Of a stretch of DNA of 64,000 nt, positions 8,507 through 21,784 are shown piece after piece. Source of the stretch: Streptomyces sp. NRRL F-5727 (GTDB lineage Bacteria > Actinomycetota > Actinomycetes > Streptomycetales > Streptomycetaceae). The position numbers and the translations under genes were made by a program. The notes under the pieces are model-generated. The model made no database searches. It was not told the origin of the DNA and saw nothing but the letters and a program-made list of their open reading frames with translations. Within the stretch, counting starts at the first letter, position 1. Each line of letters opens with the position of its first letter. The DNA is taken from positions 1 through 64,000 of the forward strand of contig NZ_JOGX01000024.1 of NCBI RefSeq assembly GCF_000719555.1. Direction: 5' to 3'.

Positions 8507-9391
8507 ATGGCTATCTTCCTCAACAAGGACAGCAAGGTCATCGTCCAGGGCATGACCGGTGCCACGGGCATGAAGCACACCAAGCTCATGCTGGGTGACG
8601 GCACCAACATCGTCGGCGGCGTGAACCCGCGCAAGGCCGGCACCGTCGTCGACTTCGACGGCACCGAGGTCCCGGTCTTCGGCTCCGTCGCCGAGGCCAT
8701 GGAGAAGACCGGCGCCAACGTCTCGGTCCTCTTCGTGCCGCCGGCCTTCGCCAAGGCCGCCGTCGTCGAGGCGATCGACGCCGAGATCCCCCTCGCCGTC
8801 GTCATCACCGAGGGCATCGCCGTCCACGACTCCGCCGCGTTCTACGCGTACGCCGTGGAGAAGGGCAACAAGACCCGCCTCATCGGCCCGAACTGCCCCG
8901 GTCTCATCACCCCGGGCCAGTCCAACGCCGGCATCATCCCGGGCGACATCACGAAGCCGGGCCGCATCGGCCTGGTCTCGAAGTCCGGCACGCTGACGTA
9001 CCAGATGATGTACGAGCTCCGTGACCTCGGCTTCTCCTCCGCCGTCGGCATCGGTGGCGACCCGGTCATCGGCACCACGCACATCGACGCCCTCGCGGCG
9101 TTCGAGGCGGACCCCGACACCGACCTGATCGTCATGATCGGCGAGATCGGCGGCGACGCCGAGGAGCGCGCGGCCGACTTCATCAAGGCCAACGTCACCA
9201 AGCCGGTCGTCGGCTACGTCGCGGGCTTCACCGCGCCCGAGGGCAAGACCATGGGCCACGCCGGCGCCATCGTCTCCGGCTCCTCCGGCACCGCCCAGGC
9301 GAAGAAGGAGGCCCTGGAGGCCGCCGGTGTGAAGGTCGGCAAGACCCCCACCGAGACCGCCAAGCTGGCGCGCGCCATCCTCGCGGGCTGA
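8507..9391 (+). CDS. sucD: Succinyl-CoA synthetase, alpha subunit
   Basis: A 294-residue alpha subunit. It binds CoA in the N-terminal Rossmann domain ([13 protein letters not shown]) and carries the phosphohistidine in GHAGAIVSG, at H251. The motifs [11 protein letters not shown] and SKSGTLTYQ are intact. With SucC it interconverts succinyl-CoA and succinate with ATP formation. The ATG is preceded by GAAGAGGGA. Length and motifs are standard, and it is the second gene of the sucCD operon. Confidence 0.97.
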   Translation: MAIFLNKDSKVIVQGMTGATGMKHTKLMLGDGTNIVGGVNPRKAGTVVDFDGTEVPVFGSVAEAMEKTGANVSVLFVPPAFAKAAVVEAIDAEIPLAVVITEGIAVHDSAAFYAYAVEKGNKTRLIGPNCPGLITPGQSNAGIIPGDITKPGRIGLVSKSGTLTYQMMYELRDLGFSSAVGIGGDPVIGTTHIDALAAFEADPDTDLIVMIGEIGGDAEERAADFIKANVTKPVVGYVAGFTAPEGKTMGHAGAIVSGSSGTAQAKKEALEAAGVKVGKTPTETAKLARAILAG

Positions 9392-9413
9392 AGTCCCACG
9401 GCGAGACCGTAGG

Positions 9414-9464
9414 CGAGTGGGCCCCGCCCCTCCCGGGAGACCGGGCGGGGGCGGGGCCCACTCG
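9414..9464. terminator. Bidirectional terminator between sucD and the HTH gene
   Basis: Perfect 17-bp stem (9414-9430 with 9448-9464) and 17-base loop, very GC-rich. It lies between convergent genes and could end both. Confidence 0.8.
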
Positions 9465-9478
9465 CGTACGCCGGAGGC

Positions 9479-10753
9479 TCACCCCGCGGTCGGGACCAGC
9501 CGCTCCGGGCCCGGGTTCGGCTCGGACCGCAGCCGGTCGCGCAGCTCCAGGTCCTCCTCGCCGAGCTTCTGCGGCCCGCCGCGCACCGGGACGCCGTTCA
9601 CGACCTGCCCGGGCGCGATGTCCGGGATGTAGCGGGTCGGCGCCGTCGCCGCCGTCAGGGCCGTGACGCCGATGAGGGCCGCCGTCACCCCGGCCACCGT
9701 CCGGGTCATCCGCCGGGCCCGCCGCTCGCTGCCGCCGCGGACCGCGCGCGCCCCGGGGAGCGTCGCCGTCGGCGCCTCCGCGACCAGCGCGCCCAACCGC
9801 CGCTGGAGCGTTTCGGGATCGGCCAGCTCGGGCACCGCCCGGCCGATCGCCGCGTGCGCGTACAGCAGCCGGTTGGCGGCGGCCGGGGTGCTCGCCTCCG
9901 TCTCCGCGGCCGTCTCGGGCAGGTCGAGCCCGAGCCCGTCGTAGAGCAGCACGGTCCGGCGGTACGGCGCCGGCAGGTCCAGCAGTGCGCCGAGCAGCGC
10001 CCGCCGTCCGGCCTCGGTGGGCGGGGCGTCGGGGTGCTTGTGGGTGCGGCGCAGCCGGTGCCAGGGCGAGAGGGCGTACTCGTACGCCGCCGCCCGCACC
10101 CAGCCGACCGGGTCGGGGTCCACGGCCACCTCGGGCCAGTGCTCCCAGGCGTGGCGGAAGGCGTGCTCGACGGCCTCCCGGGAGAGGCGACGGCGCCCGG
10201 TCAGCAGGTACGCCTGGTGGACGAGGCCCGGGGCCACGTGCCCGTACAGCGCGTCGAACGCCTGCTCGGGGGTGAGCCCGGACGGCTCCGGAGCGGGAGC
10301 GGCGGCCTCCTCCCGCTCCTGCTCGGGCCGCGGCTCGGGCTCGGGCTCCGGTTCCGGCTTCGGCTCCGGTTTGAGGCGCTCCTCGGGCTGGACCGGGGCG
10401 CGCCGGGCGGGGGCGGCGGCGATCGCGGGCGTGGGGGAGGGGGCCGTGGGCGGCTTGGCGGCGCGTTTGGCGGCGGCCCTGGGCCGCACGTTTCCGGTGG
10501 GGGCGGGGGTCGGACCCCGGTCGGCCGGGGCGCCGGTGAGCAGCTTGACGTACGCCTCGCGCTTGCGGCCGCGGGGGGAGGAGCGGCCCGTCTCCCATGC
10601 CTTGACCGTGGCCTTCGTGACGCCCATGGCCTCGGCGACCTGCTCCTCGCTCAGGGCGAGTGCCTCGCGCAGCCGGCGCCGCTCCTTCGGTGTCGGCAGC
10701 GCGGTGGCGGTGGAGGGGGGCGCGGTGTCGCCGCCCCGGCTCGTCTGGCTCAT
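9479..10753 (-). CDS. HTH-domain protein with ECF-sigma-like core and C-terminal membrane segment
   Basis: A 424-residue protein. Residues 22-72 form an XRE-type helix-turn-helix ([20 protein letters not shown]). A Pro/Glu/Lys-rich linker (about 130-155) follows, then a helical domain ([32 protein letters not shown]) resembling regions 2 and 4 of ECF sigma factors but diverged. A transmembrane helix is near 355-378, with a short outer tail. The ATG at 10753 has GGGAGG upstream. It is a single-gene unit divergent from the DUF6350 gene. An orthologue sits beside sucCD in other Streptomyces, as I recall. Its target is unknown. Confidence 0.6.
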   Translation of the reverse strand: MSQTSRGGDTAPPSTATALPTPKERRRLREALALSEEQVAEAMGVTKATVKAWETGRSSPRGRKREAYVKLLTGAPADRGPTPAPTGNVRPRAAAKRAAKPPTAPSPTPAIAAAPARRAPVQPEERLKPEPKPEPEPEPEPRPEQEREEAAAPAPEPSGLTPEQAFDALYGHVAPGLVHQAYLLTGRRRLSREAVEHAFRHAWEHWPEVAVDPDPVGWVRAAAYEYALSPWHRLRRTHKHPDAPPTEAGRRALLGALLDLPAPYRRTVLLYDGLGLDLPETAAETEASTPAAANRLLYAHAAIGRAVPELADPETLQRRLGALVAEAPTATLPGARAVRGGSERRARRMTRTVAGVTAALIGVTALTAATAPTRYIPDIAPGQVVNGVPVRGGPQKLGEEDLELRDRLRSEPNPGPERLVPTAG

Positions 10754-10872
10754 CGGCTTCGACCTCCCGCAGTGCACCTTTGGGCGGAAAAGAACATAAA
10801 CGTATCTTGAGCGACACAACGGAGGTTTGCCTGTTACGCCGCGAAAGCGCGTGTCGTTGGCAGCATGGCCCC

Positions 10873-12381
10873 GTGACCCAGCTGACCGAGCACTCCCTGG
10901 TCCAGGGCGGCCGTTCCGCCGCCTTCGCCACCGCCTGTGTCCGGGGCGGGGTCGCCGCCGGGCTCGGCGTCGGCGCGCTCGCGGTCCTGGTGATCGTCGC
11001 CTGGATCGGCTCGCCGTTCCCCGACAGCGGCGCCGGCGGCGCCCTCCACCTCGCCGCCGGGCTGTGGCTGCTCGCCCACGGCGTGGACCTGGTCCGCACG
11101 GACACCCTCAGCGGGGTGCCCGCGACGCTCGGGATCGTGCCGCTGCTGACGGCCGCGCTGCCGGTGTGGCTGGTCTTCCGGACCGCCCGGTCCACCCTCG
11201 ATCCGGCCGACGAGAGCCGCCCGCGGCCCTCGCCCGCGGGCGCGCTGGGCGCGGTCTCCGGGGGGTATCTGCTGGTCGCGGCCGTGATCGTGGTCTACAG
11301 CGAGAGCGGCCCGCTCCCCGCCGACCTGGTCACCGCCGGCCTGTGGCTGCCCGGTGTGGTGCTCGGCGCGGCGGGCGCCGGCGTCTGGTCCGCGCTGGGC
11401 CGGCCGCTGCCCGGCCGGGAGGAGGCAGCGGCCGCGCTGCGCGGCGCGGGCACGGGACTGGTGACGCTGCTGGCCGGCGGGGCGGTGCTGGCCGGGACCT
11501 CGCTGGTCTGGCACGCGGGCGCGGCCCGGGCCTCCTACGAGGGGCTGGCGGGGGAGTGGTCCGGACGGGTGACGCTGGCGCTGCTCGTCCTCGCCCTGGT
11601 GCCGAACGCGGCGGTCTGGGCGGCGGCGTACGGGCTCGGCCCCGGCCTGGCCCTCGGCACGGGCGCGCTCGCGACCCCGCTGGGCCTCGTCGGCGACCCC
11701 GCCGTGCCGCCCTTCCCGCTCCTCGCGGCGCTGCCGCCGGAGGGGCGCGGCGGCTGGCCCCAGTGGGCCGCGGCGGCCGTGCCACTGGTCGCGGCGGCGG
11801 CGCTGGGCCGCTCGGTGGGCCGGGCGACCGGCGTCGGCCGGGCCCGTGAGACGGCGCTCGCGGCGCTGGGCGCGGCCTGGGCCTCCGGGGCGGCGGTCGC
11901 CGTCCTCGCGGGCGCGGCCGGCGGCCCGCTCGGTTCGGGCCGGCTGCTCGCCTTCGGCCCGGTGTGGTGGCAGGCGGGCGCGGCGGCGGTGCTGTGGGGG
12001 GTGGGCGTCGGCCTGCCGACGGCGCTGGCGGTACGGGCCTGGGGCCGCCGGGAGCCCCGGGTCAGGAAGCCCCGGATCCCGAAGCCGCCGAGGCGGCCGA
12101 AGACGCCGGAGCGGGTCCTCGCTGCGGCAGGAGCCCCGGCCGCCCCCGCCTCCCCGGACCCGTCCGGCCCCGGCTTCTCCCTCACCGGTGCCGATGGCGG
12201 GGCCGACGTGGGTGACGACGACGGCTACGAGCCGTACGACTACCTCCCCGCCTCCTGGGAGACCCCGGATGCCACCCGGCTGCCGCCTCTTCCGCCGGCC
12301 CCGGGCACGACTCCGCCCCGGTCGTCGGGGACGACCGGGGCGGAGGGGGCGGACGGGGGCGAGCCGGGGGCGCCCGGCTAG
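10873..12381 (+). CDS. DUF6350 multipass membrane protein
   Basis: A 502-residue integral membrane protein with about ten hydrophobic segments across residues 15-390, then a Pro/Arg/Asp-rich cytoplasmic tail. It fits the DUF6350 family (sometimes labelled PerM-like), which has no established biochemical role. The GTG at 10873 is the best in-frame start, but no clear ribosome site is visible, so the start is uncertain. It is convergent with the next gene: the four bases CTAG at 12378-12381 supply the stop codons of both. Confidence 0.7.
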   Translation: MTQLTEHSLVQGGRSAAFATACVRGGVAAGLGVGALAVLVIVAWIGSPFPDSGAGGALHLAAGLWLLAHGVDLVRTDTLSGVPATLGIVPLLTAALPVWLVFRTARSTLDPADESRPRPSPAGALGAVSGGYLLVAAVIVVYSESGPLPADLVTAGLWLPGVVLGAAGAGVWSALGRPLPGREEAAAALRGAGTGLVTLLAGGAVLAGTSLVWHAGAARASYEGLAGEWSGRVTLALLVLALVPNAAVWAAAYGLGPGLALGTGALATPLGLVGDPAVPPFPLLAALPPEGRGGWPQWAAAAVPLVAAAALGRSVGRATGVGRARETALAALGAAWASGAAVAVLAGAAGGPLGSGRLLAFGPVWWQAGAAAVLWGVGVGLPTALAVRAWGRREPRVRKPRIPKPPRRPKTPERVLAAAGAPAAPASPDPSGPGFSLTGADGGADVGDDDGYEPYDYLPASWETPDATRLPPLPPAPGTTPPRSSGTTGAEGADGGEPGAPG

Positions 12382-13112
12382 TCGCGCACGCCGAAGCCGT
12401 CCCGCAGCGGCTTGGGCAGCAGGTCGTTGCAGGCCACCGCGCCCGCGTGGGTCAGGGCGTCGTCCCGGCACTCGTAGAAGTCCTTGTAGACCAGCTGCAT
12501 CGTGAAGCCGAAGCACACGATCGCCAGGGCCACGGCCGAGGCCACCAGGCCGCTGATCGCCGCCGTCCGCATCGACCGGGCCGGGCTCGGGGCGCCCGGC
12601 GCCGTGGACGGCCGTCCCGAGGGCTGGGACGCCGCCTGTGATTCCGGCGACACCTCGGCCGCCGGCTTCGGCTTGGCGCGCAGCGAGCTGATCGCCCAGT
12701 ACAGCGACAGGGCGCCGAGCAGCAGGGCCAGCTCCGGGATGTCGAAGATCGCGAAGAAGAAGGCCCACATGCCGCCGAGGACCGCGTACCGCGCCCGCCG
12801 CTGGGCGGGGTCCGTCGGGTCCCAGCGCAAGCCCGGCCGCTCCGGCCCCTGGCCGCCGGAGCCGCCCTGGCCGCCGCCCTGGCGCTCAGGACCGCGCCCG
12901 AAACCGTCCGACGAACGGCCCGGCTGGCGCGGGCTCCAGCGCCCGTCGGACGAGCCCGTCACGGGCGACGACGACGGTTCGGCGCCCTCGCCGTCCTGGC
13001 CGTCCCGGCCGTCCGAGCCCTCCGGCCGGCGCGGCTGCCACGGCTCGTCGGGCTTGCCCTCGGGCGGCGGGGCGAACGGGTTGTTGTCGTTCGTGGACTG
13101 GCGATCCGGCAT
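12378..13112 (-). CDS. Membrane protein with proline-rich N-terminus
   Basis: A 244-residue protein of unknown function. Residues 1-95 are Pro/Gly/Arg/Ser-rich and probably disordered. Three hydrophobic helices follow: two around 105-145 ([20 protein letters not shown]) and one around 190-212. The last 30 residues hold two cysteines in a likely extracellular segment ([20 protein letters not shown]). The ATG at 13112 has GAGGGAAG 13 bases upstream. Its position between the DUF6350 gene and purN matches other Streptomyces genomes as I recall them. Confidence 0.65.
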   Translation of the reverse strand: MPDRQSTNDNNPFAPPPEGKPDEPWQPRRPEGSDGRDGQDGEGAEPSSSPVTGSSDGRWSPRQPGRSSDGFGRGPERQGGGQGGSGGQGPERPGLRWDPTDPAQRRARYAVLGGMWAFFFAIFDIPELALLLGALSLYWAISSLRAKPKPAAEVSPESQAASQPSGRPSTAPGAPSPARSMRTAAISGLVASAVALAIVCFGFTMQLVYKDFYECRDDALTHAGAVACNDLLPKPLRDGFGVRD

Positions 13113-13330
13113 CTGCTGGACGTCTTCCCTCTGTCGTCGTGACCGTCGTCGCACCGGGTGGCACACCGGCGTCGGACCCTGACGCTACCCCCCTGCTCCG
13201 CCCCCGTCCCGTGGGGGCCGTCCCGTGTGCCGGTATCGTTGCTGACGGTCGAGCCATTCGTAGGGTTCCCCGTATCGACGGGCACGATTCGTTCGTAGGA
13301 CCGCACAATAACCACGGAAAGAGTGACCCA

Positions 13331-13934
13331 GTGGCTGCCGCCCGCCTTGTCGTTCTGGTCTCCGGGTCGGGTACCAACCTCCAGGCCCTGCTCGACGGCA
13401 TCGCCGCCGACCCCGAGGGCTACGGCGCGGAGATCGTCGCCGTCGGCGCCGACCGCGACGCCATCGCCGGTCTGGAGCGGGCCGAGCGCGCCGGGATCCC
13501 CACCTTCGTGTGCCGGGTGAAGGACCACGCGAGCCGCGAGGAGTGGGACCGCGCCCTGGCCGAGGCCACCGCCGCGTACGAGCCGGACCTGGTCGTCTCG
13601 GCCGGGTTCATGAAGATCCTCGGCAAGGAGTTCCTGGCCCGCTTCGGCGGCCGGGTCGTCAACACCCACCCGGCTCTCCTCCCCAGTTTTCCCGGTGCCC
13701 ACGGGGTGCGTGACGCGCTCGCCCACGGCGTGAAGGTCACCGGGTGCACCGTCCACTTCGTCGACGACGGCGTCGACACCGGCCCGATCATCGCCCAGGG
13801 CGCGGTCGAGGTGCGGGAGTCGGACGATGAAGCCGCTCTGCACGAGCGCATCAAGGAAGTCGAGCGCTCGCTGCTCGTCGACGTCGTGGGGCGCCTCGCC
13901 CGGCACGGCTACCGCATTGAGGGACGAAAGGTTC

Positions 13935-13960
<26 letters not shown>
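13331..13960 (+). CDS. purN: Phosphoribosylglycinamide formyltransferase
   Basis: A 209-residue GAR transformylase that transfers a formyl group from 10-formyl-THF in purine synthesis. Visible motifs are [13 protein letters not shown] (phosphate binding), [24 protein letters not shown] with the catalytic histidine, and [15 protein letters not shown] with the catalytic aspartate. The GTG at 13331 follows GGAAAGAG and is the family's usual start. The 3' end overlaps purH by 26 bases, indicating translational coupling. Folate supply for this step comes from glyA and folD, both in this window. Confidence 0.96.
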
Positions 13961-15500
<1,540 letters not shown>

Positions 15501-15506
15501 CGCCAC

Positions 15507-15549
15507 ACGGCTGTGGGGCCCTCCCGGAACAGGAGGGCCCCACAGCCGT
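15507..15549 (+). terminator. purH terminator
   Basis: Perfect 18-bp stem (15507-15524 with 15532-15549) and 7-base loop, starting six bases after the purH stop. Confidence 0.85.
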
Positions 15550-15596
15550 CTCTGGTCTAATGGACGGGCCCTGGCCCGGCCGGCAGTAGTGGAGAC

Positions 15597-17039
15597 GTGG
15601 TGTTGGACGTACTGAGACGACCGTCGGCGGACCCCGCCGGCGAACGGCCCGCAGAGGACCCCGCCGCCGCGCCCGTCCCGTACCTCCCGTACGTGCTGAT
15701 CGCGGCCGTCCTCACCGGCCTGTACTTCCTCTACTCCTGGGTGCAGTACGACCACTTCCGCACCCCCTCCTGGGACCTCGGCATCTTCGGGCAGGCCGTC
15801 CGCTCCTACGCCGAGTTCAGGCTGCCCGTCTCCGACATCAAGGGGCCCGGCTTCCCGATACTCGGCGACCACTTCAGCCCGGTGACGGCGCTCCTCGCCC
15901 CGCTCTACTGGATCTGGCCGTCACCGGTCGCGCTGCTCTTCGCGCAGGCCGCGCTCTTCGCCGGCTCCGCCGTGATCGTCGGCCGCACCGCCCAGCGGAT
16001 CCTCGGCAGCCGGGCCACCGGGATCGCCCTCACGGTCGCGTACGGGCTCTCCTGGGGCCTCCAGGAGGCGGTGAAGTCCGACTTCCACGAGATCGCCTTC
16101 GCCGTCCCGCTGCTCGCCCTCACCTGCCGCGCCCTGCTCCTCGGCCGCTGGACCGCCGCCGTCGCCTGGTCGGCGCCGCTCGTCCTCGTCAAGGAGGACA
16201 TGGGGCTCACCGTCGCCATGGTCGGCGTCGTCCTCGCCCTCAAGGGCCAGAAGAGGCTGGGCGCCGCCCTGGCCGGCTTCGGCGTCGCCTTCTTCGCGCT
16301 CACCGTCCTGGTCCTCATCCCGGCCGCCAGCAAGCTCGGCCAGTACGACTACTGGGCCAAGATCGAGAAGACGGGCACCGGCACCGAGACCTCGCTCGGC
16401 CAGATCGTCTCCTCCGCGCTGACCTCCGGCGACCGCTGGGAGATGGTCCTCTTCCTCTTCGCGATCACCGGCTTCCTCGCGCTGCGCTCCCCGCTCGCGC
16501 TGCTGGTCCTGCCCACCCTCGGCTGGCGCTTCGTCTCCCAGGACGCCAACCACTGGGGCATGCACTGGCACTACAGCGCCGTCCTGATGCCGATCGTCTT
16601 CCTGGCGCTGGTCGACGCCGTCCGCGCGGTCCGCAGCTCGCCGCGCCCCTGGCTCTCCGCGTACGGGAAGGTCGCCGTCGCCGCGGCCACGGCCGTCGCG
16701 CTCACCCTCGCCGCGAACCTGCCGCTGCGCGAGCTGCTGAAGTCGGAGACGTACGCCGCCGACACCCGCGCCGAGCAGGCGCGGGCGGCCGTCGCCGCGG
16801 TCCCGGAGGGGGCGAGCGTCGAGGCCGACGTGCCGCTCCTCGCCCACCTCACCGCCGGCCACACGGTCTACTGGGTGGGCACCGCGAAGGGCGCCACCCC
16901 CGACTACCTCGCGCTCGACCTGCGCGGCTGGTCGGGCCAGACCTCGGACCCGGCCGTGACGGCTTCGCAGTTGCACCCGGAGGCGGCGTACGAGATCGTC
17001 CACCGCTCGGACGGCTTCGCGGTGCTGAAGCGGAAGTAG
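15597..17039 (+). CDS. DUF2079 membrane protein
   Basis: A 480-residue membrane protein with about ten hydrophobic segments, the first at about 28-48. The N-terminal segment SWDLGIFGQAV after the first helix, and the large C-terminal extracytoplasmic domain (about 375-480) with HLTAGHTVYW, are typical of DUF2079, a family resembling GT-C membrane glycosyltransferases but of unknown substrate. The start is GTG at 15597, or the next codon, also GTG, at 15600; GGAG lies five bases upstream. It is a single gene ended by the hairpin at 17046-17090. Confidence 0.8.
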   Translation: MVLDVLRRPSADPAGERPAEDPAAAPVPYLPYVLIAAVLTGLYFLYSWVQYDHFRTPSWDLGIFGQAVRSYAEFRLPVSDIKGPGFPILGDHFSPVTALLAPLYWIWPSPVALLFAQAALFAGSAVIVGRTAQRILGSRATGIALTVAYGLSWGLQEAVKSDFHEIAFAVPLLALTCRALLLGRWTAAVAWSAPLVLVKEDMGLTVAMVGVVLALKGQKRLGAALAGFGVAFFALTVLVLIPAASKLGQYDYWAKIEKTGTGTETSLGQIVSSALTSGDRWEMVLFLFAITGFLALRSPLALLVLPTLGWRFVSQDANHWGMHWHYSAVLMPIVFLALVDAVRAVRSSPRPWLSAYGKVAVAAATAVALTLAANLPLRELLKSETYAADTRAEQARAAVAAVPEGASVEADVPLLAHLTAGHTVYWVGTAKGATPDYLALDLRGWSGQTSDPAVTASQLHPEAAYEIVHRSDGFAVLKRK

Positions 17040-17045
17040 GCGGGT

Positions 17046-17090
17046 ACGCCGAAGGGCCCGGTTCCGGGGAGGAACCGGGCCCTTCGGCGT
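17046..17090. terminator. Bidirectional terminator
   Basis: Perfect 20-bp stem (17046-17065 with 17071-17090) and 5-base loop between two convergent genes. Confidence 0.85.
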
Positions 17091-17100
17091 GCCGTGCGGC

Positions 17101-17706
17101 TCAGTAGCGCGGGCGCTTGAACCAGGCGCCGGCGTCCGCCTTCGAGAAGAAGACGATGATCAGGATGCCGATCACGAGGCCGACCAGGGACCCGCTCCGG
17201 TTCGTGCCCATGGACTCGGCCATGCCCAGGTTCGACAGACCGCTCAGCGTGAGCAGCGAGCCGTAGACGATGCCGGACACGCGGATGCCGCCGCGGCCGT
17301 TCGCGCACCGGGCGGCGATGACGACGCCCCAGATGCCGAGCGCGGCGACGAACACGCCCATCCCGATGAACAGCCCGGTCGCCGCCGTGGCGGCGGAGGA
17401 GCCGGAGCCGTCCACCTCGTTCACGAGGAAGCTGCCCCCGACGGCGATGCCGAGGCCGACGAGGATCTGCAGGATGCCGACGATCCAGAGCATCACCCGG
17501 GCCGCCTTGATGGTGCCGGGCATGGCCATCATGCCGGGAGCGCCGTACGGGGCGCCCGGGTACGGGCCGTACGGAGAGGCGGGCGGGGCGGCCGGGTAGC
17601 CGTAGGCGCCCTGCGGCGGCACGCCCTGCGGCGCCTGCGGGTAGCCGTAACCCGGCTGCTGGCCCTGCGGCGGGCCGTAGGGGTTGTTCGGGTCGCCGAA
17701 GCTCAT
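17101..17706 (-). CDS. Membrane protein with Gly/Tyr/Pro-rich N-terminus
   Basis: A 201-residue protein. The first 60 residues are Pro/Gly/Tyr/Gln/Ala-rich repeats (PYGPPQGQQPGYGYPQ), a low-complexity cytoplasmic tail common in actinobacterial membrane proteins. Four transmembrane helices follow at about 68-90, 103-130, 142-160 and 168-190. The ATG at 17706 has GGAGG eight bases upstream. It is single-gene and divergent from folD by about 260 bases. No enzymatic motif is visible and its function is unknown. Confidence 0.7.
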   Translation of the reverse strand: MSFGDPNNPYGPPQGQQPGYGYPQAPQGVPPQGAYGYPAAPPASPYGPYPGAPYGAPGMMAMPGTIKAARVMLWIVGILQILVGLGIAVGGSFLVNEVDGSGSSAATAATGLFIGMGVFVAALGIWGVVIAARCANGRGGIRVSGIVYGSLLTLSGLSNLGMAESMGTNRSGSLVGLVIGILIIVFFSKADAGAWFKRPRY

Positions 17707-17966
17707 GGGGGTTCCTCCGTGAAGATCTCGTGCGGGGACGGACGCGGCCCGCGAGGAGGGACTTTCACGGTGTGTGAGCGGATTCCCCCCGGCACTTTCC
17801 GCGGCACTGTGCTGGTCATCGTCGTCGTAGCTCCGAGGTGTTGTCCAGTCGGTACACACCGGAGTTGTGCACGTGCAACTCTTCGCGGCGGGCCGGAGCG
17901 GCCGCCCGTGAGCCGGGGCGGGGCCGAATTGGGAGAAGGCGGGGGTCATCCGGGAGGATGTCCTCC

Positions 17967-18827
17967 ATGAGCGCCCAGATTCTCGATGGCAAGGCCACCG
18001 CGGCCGCGATCAAGTCCGACCTGACCGTCCGTGTGGCGGCCCTCAAGGAGCAGGGCGTCACGCCCGGTCTCGGCACCGTCCTGGTCGGCGACGACCCGGC
18101 CAGCCAGAAGTACGTCGCGGGCAAGCACCGCGACTGCGCGCAGGTCGGCATCGCCTCCATCCAGCGCGAACTCCCCGCGACCGCCACGCAGGAGGAGATC
18201 GAGGCGGTCGTCCGGGAGCTCAACGAGGACCCGGCCTGCACCGGTTACATCGTCCAGCTGCCGCTGCCGAAGGGCATCGACGAGAACCGGATCCTGGAGC
18301 TGATGGACCCGGCGAAGGACGCCGACGGCCTGCACCCGACCAACCTCGGCCGGCTCGTCCTCAACGAGCCCGCCCCGCTGCCCTGCACGCCGAACGGCAT
18401 CGTCACGCTGCTCCGCGCCCACGGCGTGCGGATCAACGGCGCCGAGGTCGTCGTCGTCGGCCGCGGCGTCACCATCGGGCGCCCGATGCCGCTCATCCTG
18501 ACCCGCCGTTCCGAGAACGCCACGGTCACCCAGTGCCACACCGGCACCCGTGACCTCTCGGCGCACCTGCGGAACGCCGACATCATCGTGGCCGCCGCCG
18601 GTGTGCCGCACCTGATCAAGCCCGAGGACGTGAAGCCGGGCGCGGCCGTCCTCGACGTCGGCGTCTCGCGCAACGCCGAGGGCAAGATCATGGGCGACGT
18701 CCACCCGGACGTCGCCGAGGTGGCCGGCTGGATCTCCCCGAACCCCGGCGGCGTGGGCCCGATGACCCGCGCGCAGCTGCTCGTGAACGTCGTCGAGGCC
18801 GCGGAGCGCGCGGCCGCGGCGCGCTGA
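17967..18827 (+). CDS. folD: Methylene-THF dehydrogenase / cyclohydrolase
   Basis: A 286-residue bifunctional enzyme interconverting 5,10-methylene-THF and 10-formyl-THF, the donor used by PurN and PurH. Visible motifs are [14 protein letters not shown] (catalytic lysine region), [44 protein letters not shown] (NADP site) and [12 protein letters not shown]. The ATG at 17967 lies 10 bases after GGGAGG; an in-frame ATG at 17958 is too close to that site. The next gene begins one base after the stop, so the two are cotranscribed. Confidence 0.96.
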   Translation: MSAQILDGKATAAAIKSDLTVRVAALKEQGVTPGLGTVLVGDDPASQKYVAGKHRDCAQVGIASIQRELPATATQEEIEAVVRELNEDPACTGYIVQLPLPKGIDENRILELMDPAKDADGLHPTNLGRLVLNEPAPLPCTPNGIVTLLRAHGVRINGAEVVVVGRGVTIGRPMPLILTRRSENATVTQCHTGTRDLSAHLRNADIIVAAAGVPHLIKPEDVKPGAAVLDVGVSRNAEGKIMGDVHPDVAEVAGWISPNPGGVGPMTRAQLLVNVVEAAERAAAAR

Positions 18828-18828
18828 G

Positions 18829-19314
18829 ATGACCTCGGGGAGCCCGGCCACCCCCGGGAGCCCTGACGGTCCGCGGGAGCTGCCGCGCGGCCGGGTGTCG
18901 AAGGTCCGCCGGGTGCGGGGTTCGCGCCGGCCGCCGACCGTCACCACCGACACGGCCCGGCCCGAGGGCGGCGGCCGGGCGGCCGGCGGCGGCGCTCCGG
19001 CGCCCGCCCGCCAGTGGCCGCTGCTCTTCGTGCTCGGGACGGCGGCGGTGGGGCTGCTCGTGGTGGGGACCGATCCCTTCCCGCAGTCCTTCCGGGTCGG
19101 GACCATCCTGGTCGGCGCCGCGCTGCTGCTCGGCGCGGTGCTGCGGCGGGTGCTGCCCTCGGTGGGCATGCTCGCGGTCCGCTCGCGCTTCACCGACATG
19201 ATCACGTACGGCGTGATGGGCTCGCTGATCGTGCTGCTCGCGCTCATGGTGCAGCCGAAGCCCTGGCTGAAGATCCCGTTCCTGGAGGACATCCTCCATC
19301 TGACGGTGACCTGA
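18829..19314 (+). CDS. DUF3017 membrane protein
   Basis: A 161-residue protein that starts immediately after folD (one-base gap). The N-terminal 60 residues are basic and Pro/Gly-rich. Three hydrophobic helices follow at about 65-82, 90-108 and 122-142. Size, topology and location downstream of folD fit DUF3017, an actinobacterial family of unknown role. The operon ends at the hairpin at 19334-19379. Confidence 0.75.
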   Translation: MTSGSPATPGSPDGPRELPRGRVSKVRRVRGSRRPPTVTTDTARPEGGGRAAGGGAPAPARQWPLLFVLGTAAVGLLVVGTDPFPQSFRVGTILVGAALLLGAVLRRVLPSVGMLAVRSRFTDMITYGVMGSLIVLLALMVQPKPWLKIPFLEDILHLTVT

Positions 19315-19333
19315 GCCCGCGCGCCCGGAACCG

Positions 19334-19379
19334 ACGACGACGCCCGCCCTCTCCCCCGTGGGAGGGCGGGCGCCGTCGT
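19334..19379 (+). terminator. folD operon terminator
   Basis: Stem of about 19 bp with one mismatch (19334-19352 with 19361-19379), just after the DUF3017 stop. Confidence 0.75.
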
Positions 19380-19533
19380 GATCAAGGGTCATGTACGCGC
19401 CAACGAAGGGCAAGTTCGGGCCGCCCCCTGTGGCACGGAGGTGACCATTCCGGTACATCCGGACCCTCCGTTCGGGGTCCCGCTCGCCCCCGGGAGCTGC
19501 CATCCTTCGAGGAACATCGACGAGGGGGTGCGC

Positions 19534-20523
19534 ATGCCGGCGTGGAAGGCGCTGTCCGGTGAACTGGACCCGGACGTGCGGACGTTCGTGGAACGGCTGC
19601 GGCTGGTCATCGACCGCAGCGGCCTCGGCGTCGTCGCCGTCGCCGAACGCACCGGACACGACCGGGCCGACTGGGACGCCTTCCTCCACGCCCGCCGGCC
19701 GGTGCCGCGGAGCGCCGTCGTCGCGCTCTCCGACATCACCGGCGCCGACCTCGGCCCCCTCACCGCCGAGTGGGAGCACGCCGACCGCGCCTGGAAACAG
19801 CTCCTGCGCGAGCGGGCGGTGGCGGACGCGGCGGAGGACAGGCCCTCCCCGGAGGGCGTACCGGAGCGGAGCGCGGGCCCGCAGGACGCGCCGCCCGCCG
19901 ACCGGACCCTGCGCATCCGGAAGGTCGTACCGCCGGCTCCCACGCCCCCACCGGCCCCCGTACCGGCTCCCGCGCCCGCCCCCGTACCGGCTCCCGCCTC
20001 CCGCAAGCCCTGGCGGGCCACCCCGCTGCTCTACGCCGCCGGGATCGCCGGGGCCGCGCTCGTCGTCGTCGCCGCCGTCCTCCTCGCCGACCTCGGCGGC
20101 CCGGGCGGCTCCGCCGCGCCGCCCACCGCCGCCCCGGCCCCGTCGGCCACCACCGCCGCGCCCGCGCCCGGCCCCAGCCTCCCCGAGGGGGTCCGCTGCA
20201 CCGGCGCCGACTGCGGCGGACAGGACCCGGAACGGATGGGCTGCGGCGGACCGCTCGCCACCACCGTCGCGAGCACCCGGATCGGCACCGCCTTCGTCGA
20301 GGTCCGGTACAGCGAGGTCTGCGCCGCCGCCTGGGCCCGGATCAGCGGGGCGGCGGCGGGGGACGAGGTCAGCGTCCAGTACGGGACCGCCGTCCAGGCC
20401 GCGAACGTCCCGGCGGGCGGCGACACCGACGCGTACACCACGATGATCCCGGTCGCCTCCGGCGGCGCCGCCCGCGCGTGCGCGATGCTCGACGGCGGCG
20501 AGGACGGCTGCACGGGAGAGTGA
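19534..20523 (+). CDS. XRE-like protein with transmembrane helix and DUF2690 domain
   Basis: A 329-residue three-part protein. Residues 10-90 form a diverged XRE-type helix-turn-helix (FVERLRLVIDRSGLGVVAVAE). A Pro/Ala repeat linker (about 133-156) precedes one transmembrane helix (about 165-188). The extracytoplasmic C-terminus (about 222-329) has the cysteine pattern of DUF2690, including VEVRYSEVCAAAWARI. DUF2690 often caps membrane-anchored HTH proteins in Streptomyces, suggesting an outside-in sensor; that is inference. The ATG at 19534 follows GAGGGGG; a GTG six bases upstream is a less likely start. Confidence 0.75.
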   Translation: MPAWKALSGELDPDVRTFVERLRLVIDRSGLGVVAVAERTGHDRADWDAFLHARRPVPRSAVVALSDITGADLGPLTAEWEHADRAWKQLLRERAVADAAEDRPSPEGVPERSAGPQDAPPADRTLRIRKVVPPAPTPPPAPVPAPAPAPVPAPASRKPWRATPLLYAAGIAGAALVVVAAVLLADLGGPGGSAAPPTAAPAPSATTAAPAPGPSLPEGVRCTGADCGGQDPERMGCGGPLATTVASTRIGTAFVEVRYSEVCAAAWARISGAAAGDEVSVQYGTAVQAANVPAGGDTDAYTTMIPVASGGAARACAMLDGGEDGCTGE

Positions 20524-20700
20524 AACGGCGCCACGAGGTGAGCCGCACCACAAGGGGGTGGGGGTGCGCAGGGGCCCGGGTCCGATAGCCTGACCGCCGG
20601 ATATCTCTTCACATCGAGACATCGATCGATCATGGAGCGTTATCCAGCCTCAGGGGCAGGGAAACCCCACCGCCAGCTGTCTTGTCTTACGGAGATCGCC

Positions 20701-21690
<990 letters not shown>

Positions 21691-21784
21691 GCCACCCACC
21701 CGCCGGACGGAGTCCGGCGCAGCTCTCCGAAGCCCGGGAGGCCCCCTGGGGCCGAGCGGTGCGAGGGGAGCGTCGGGAACCGGT

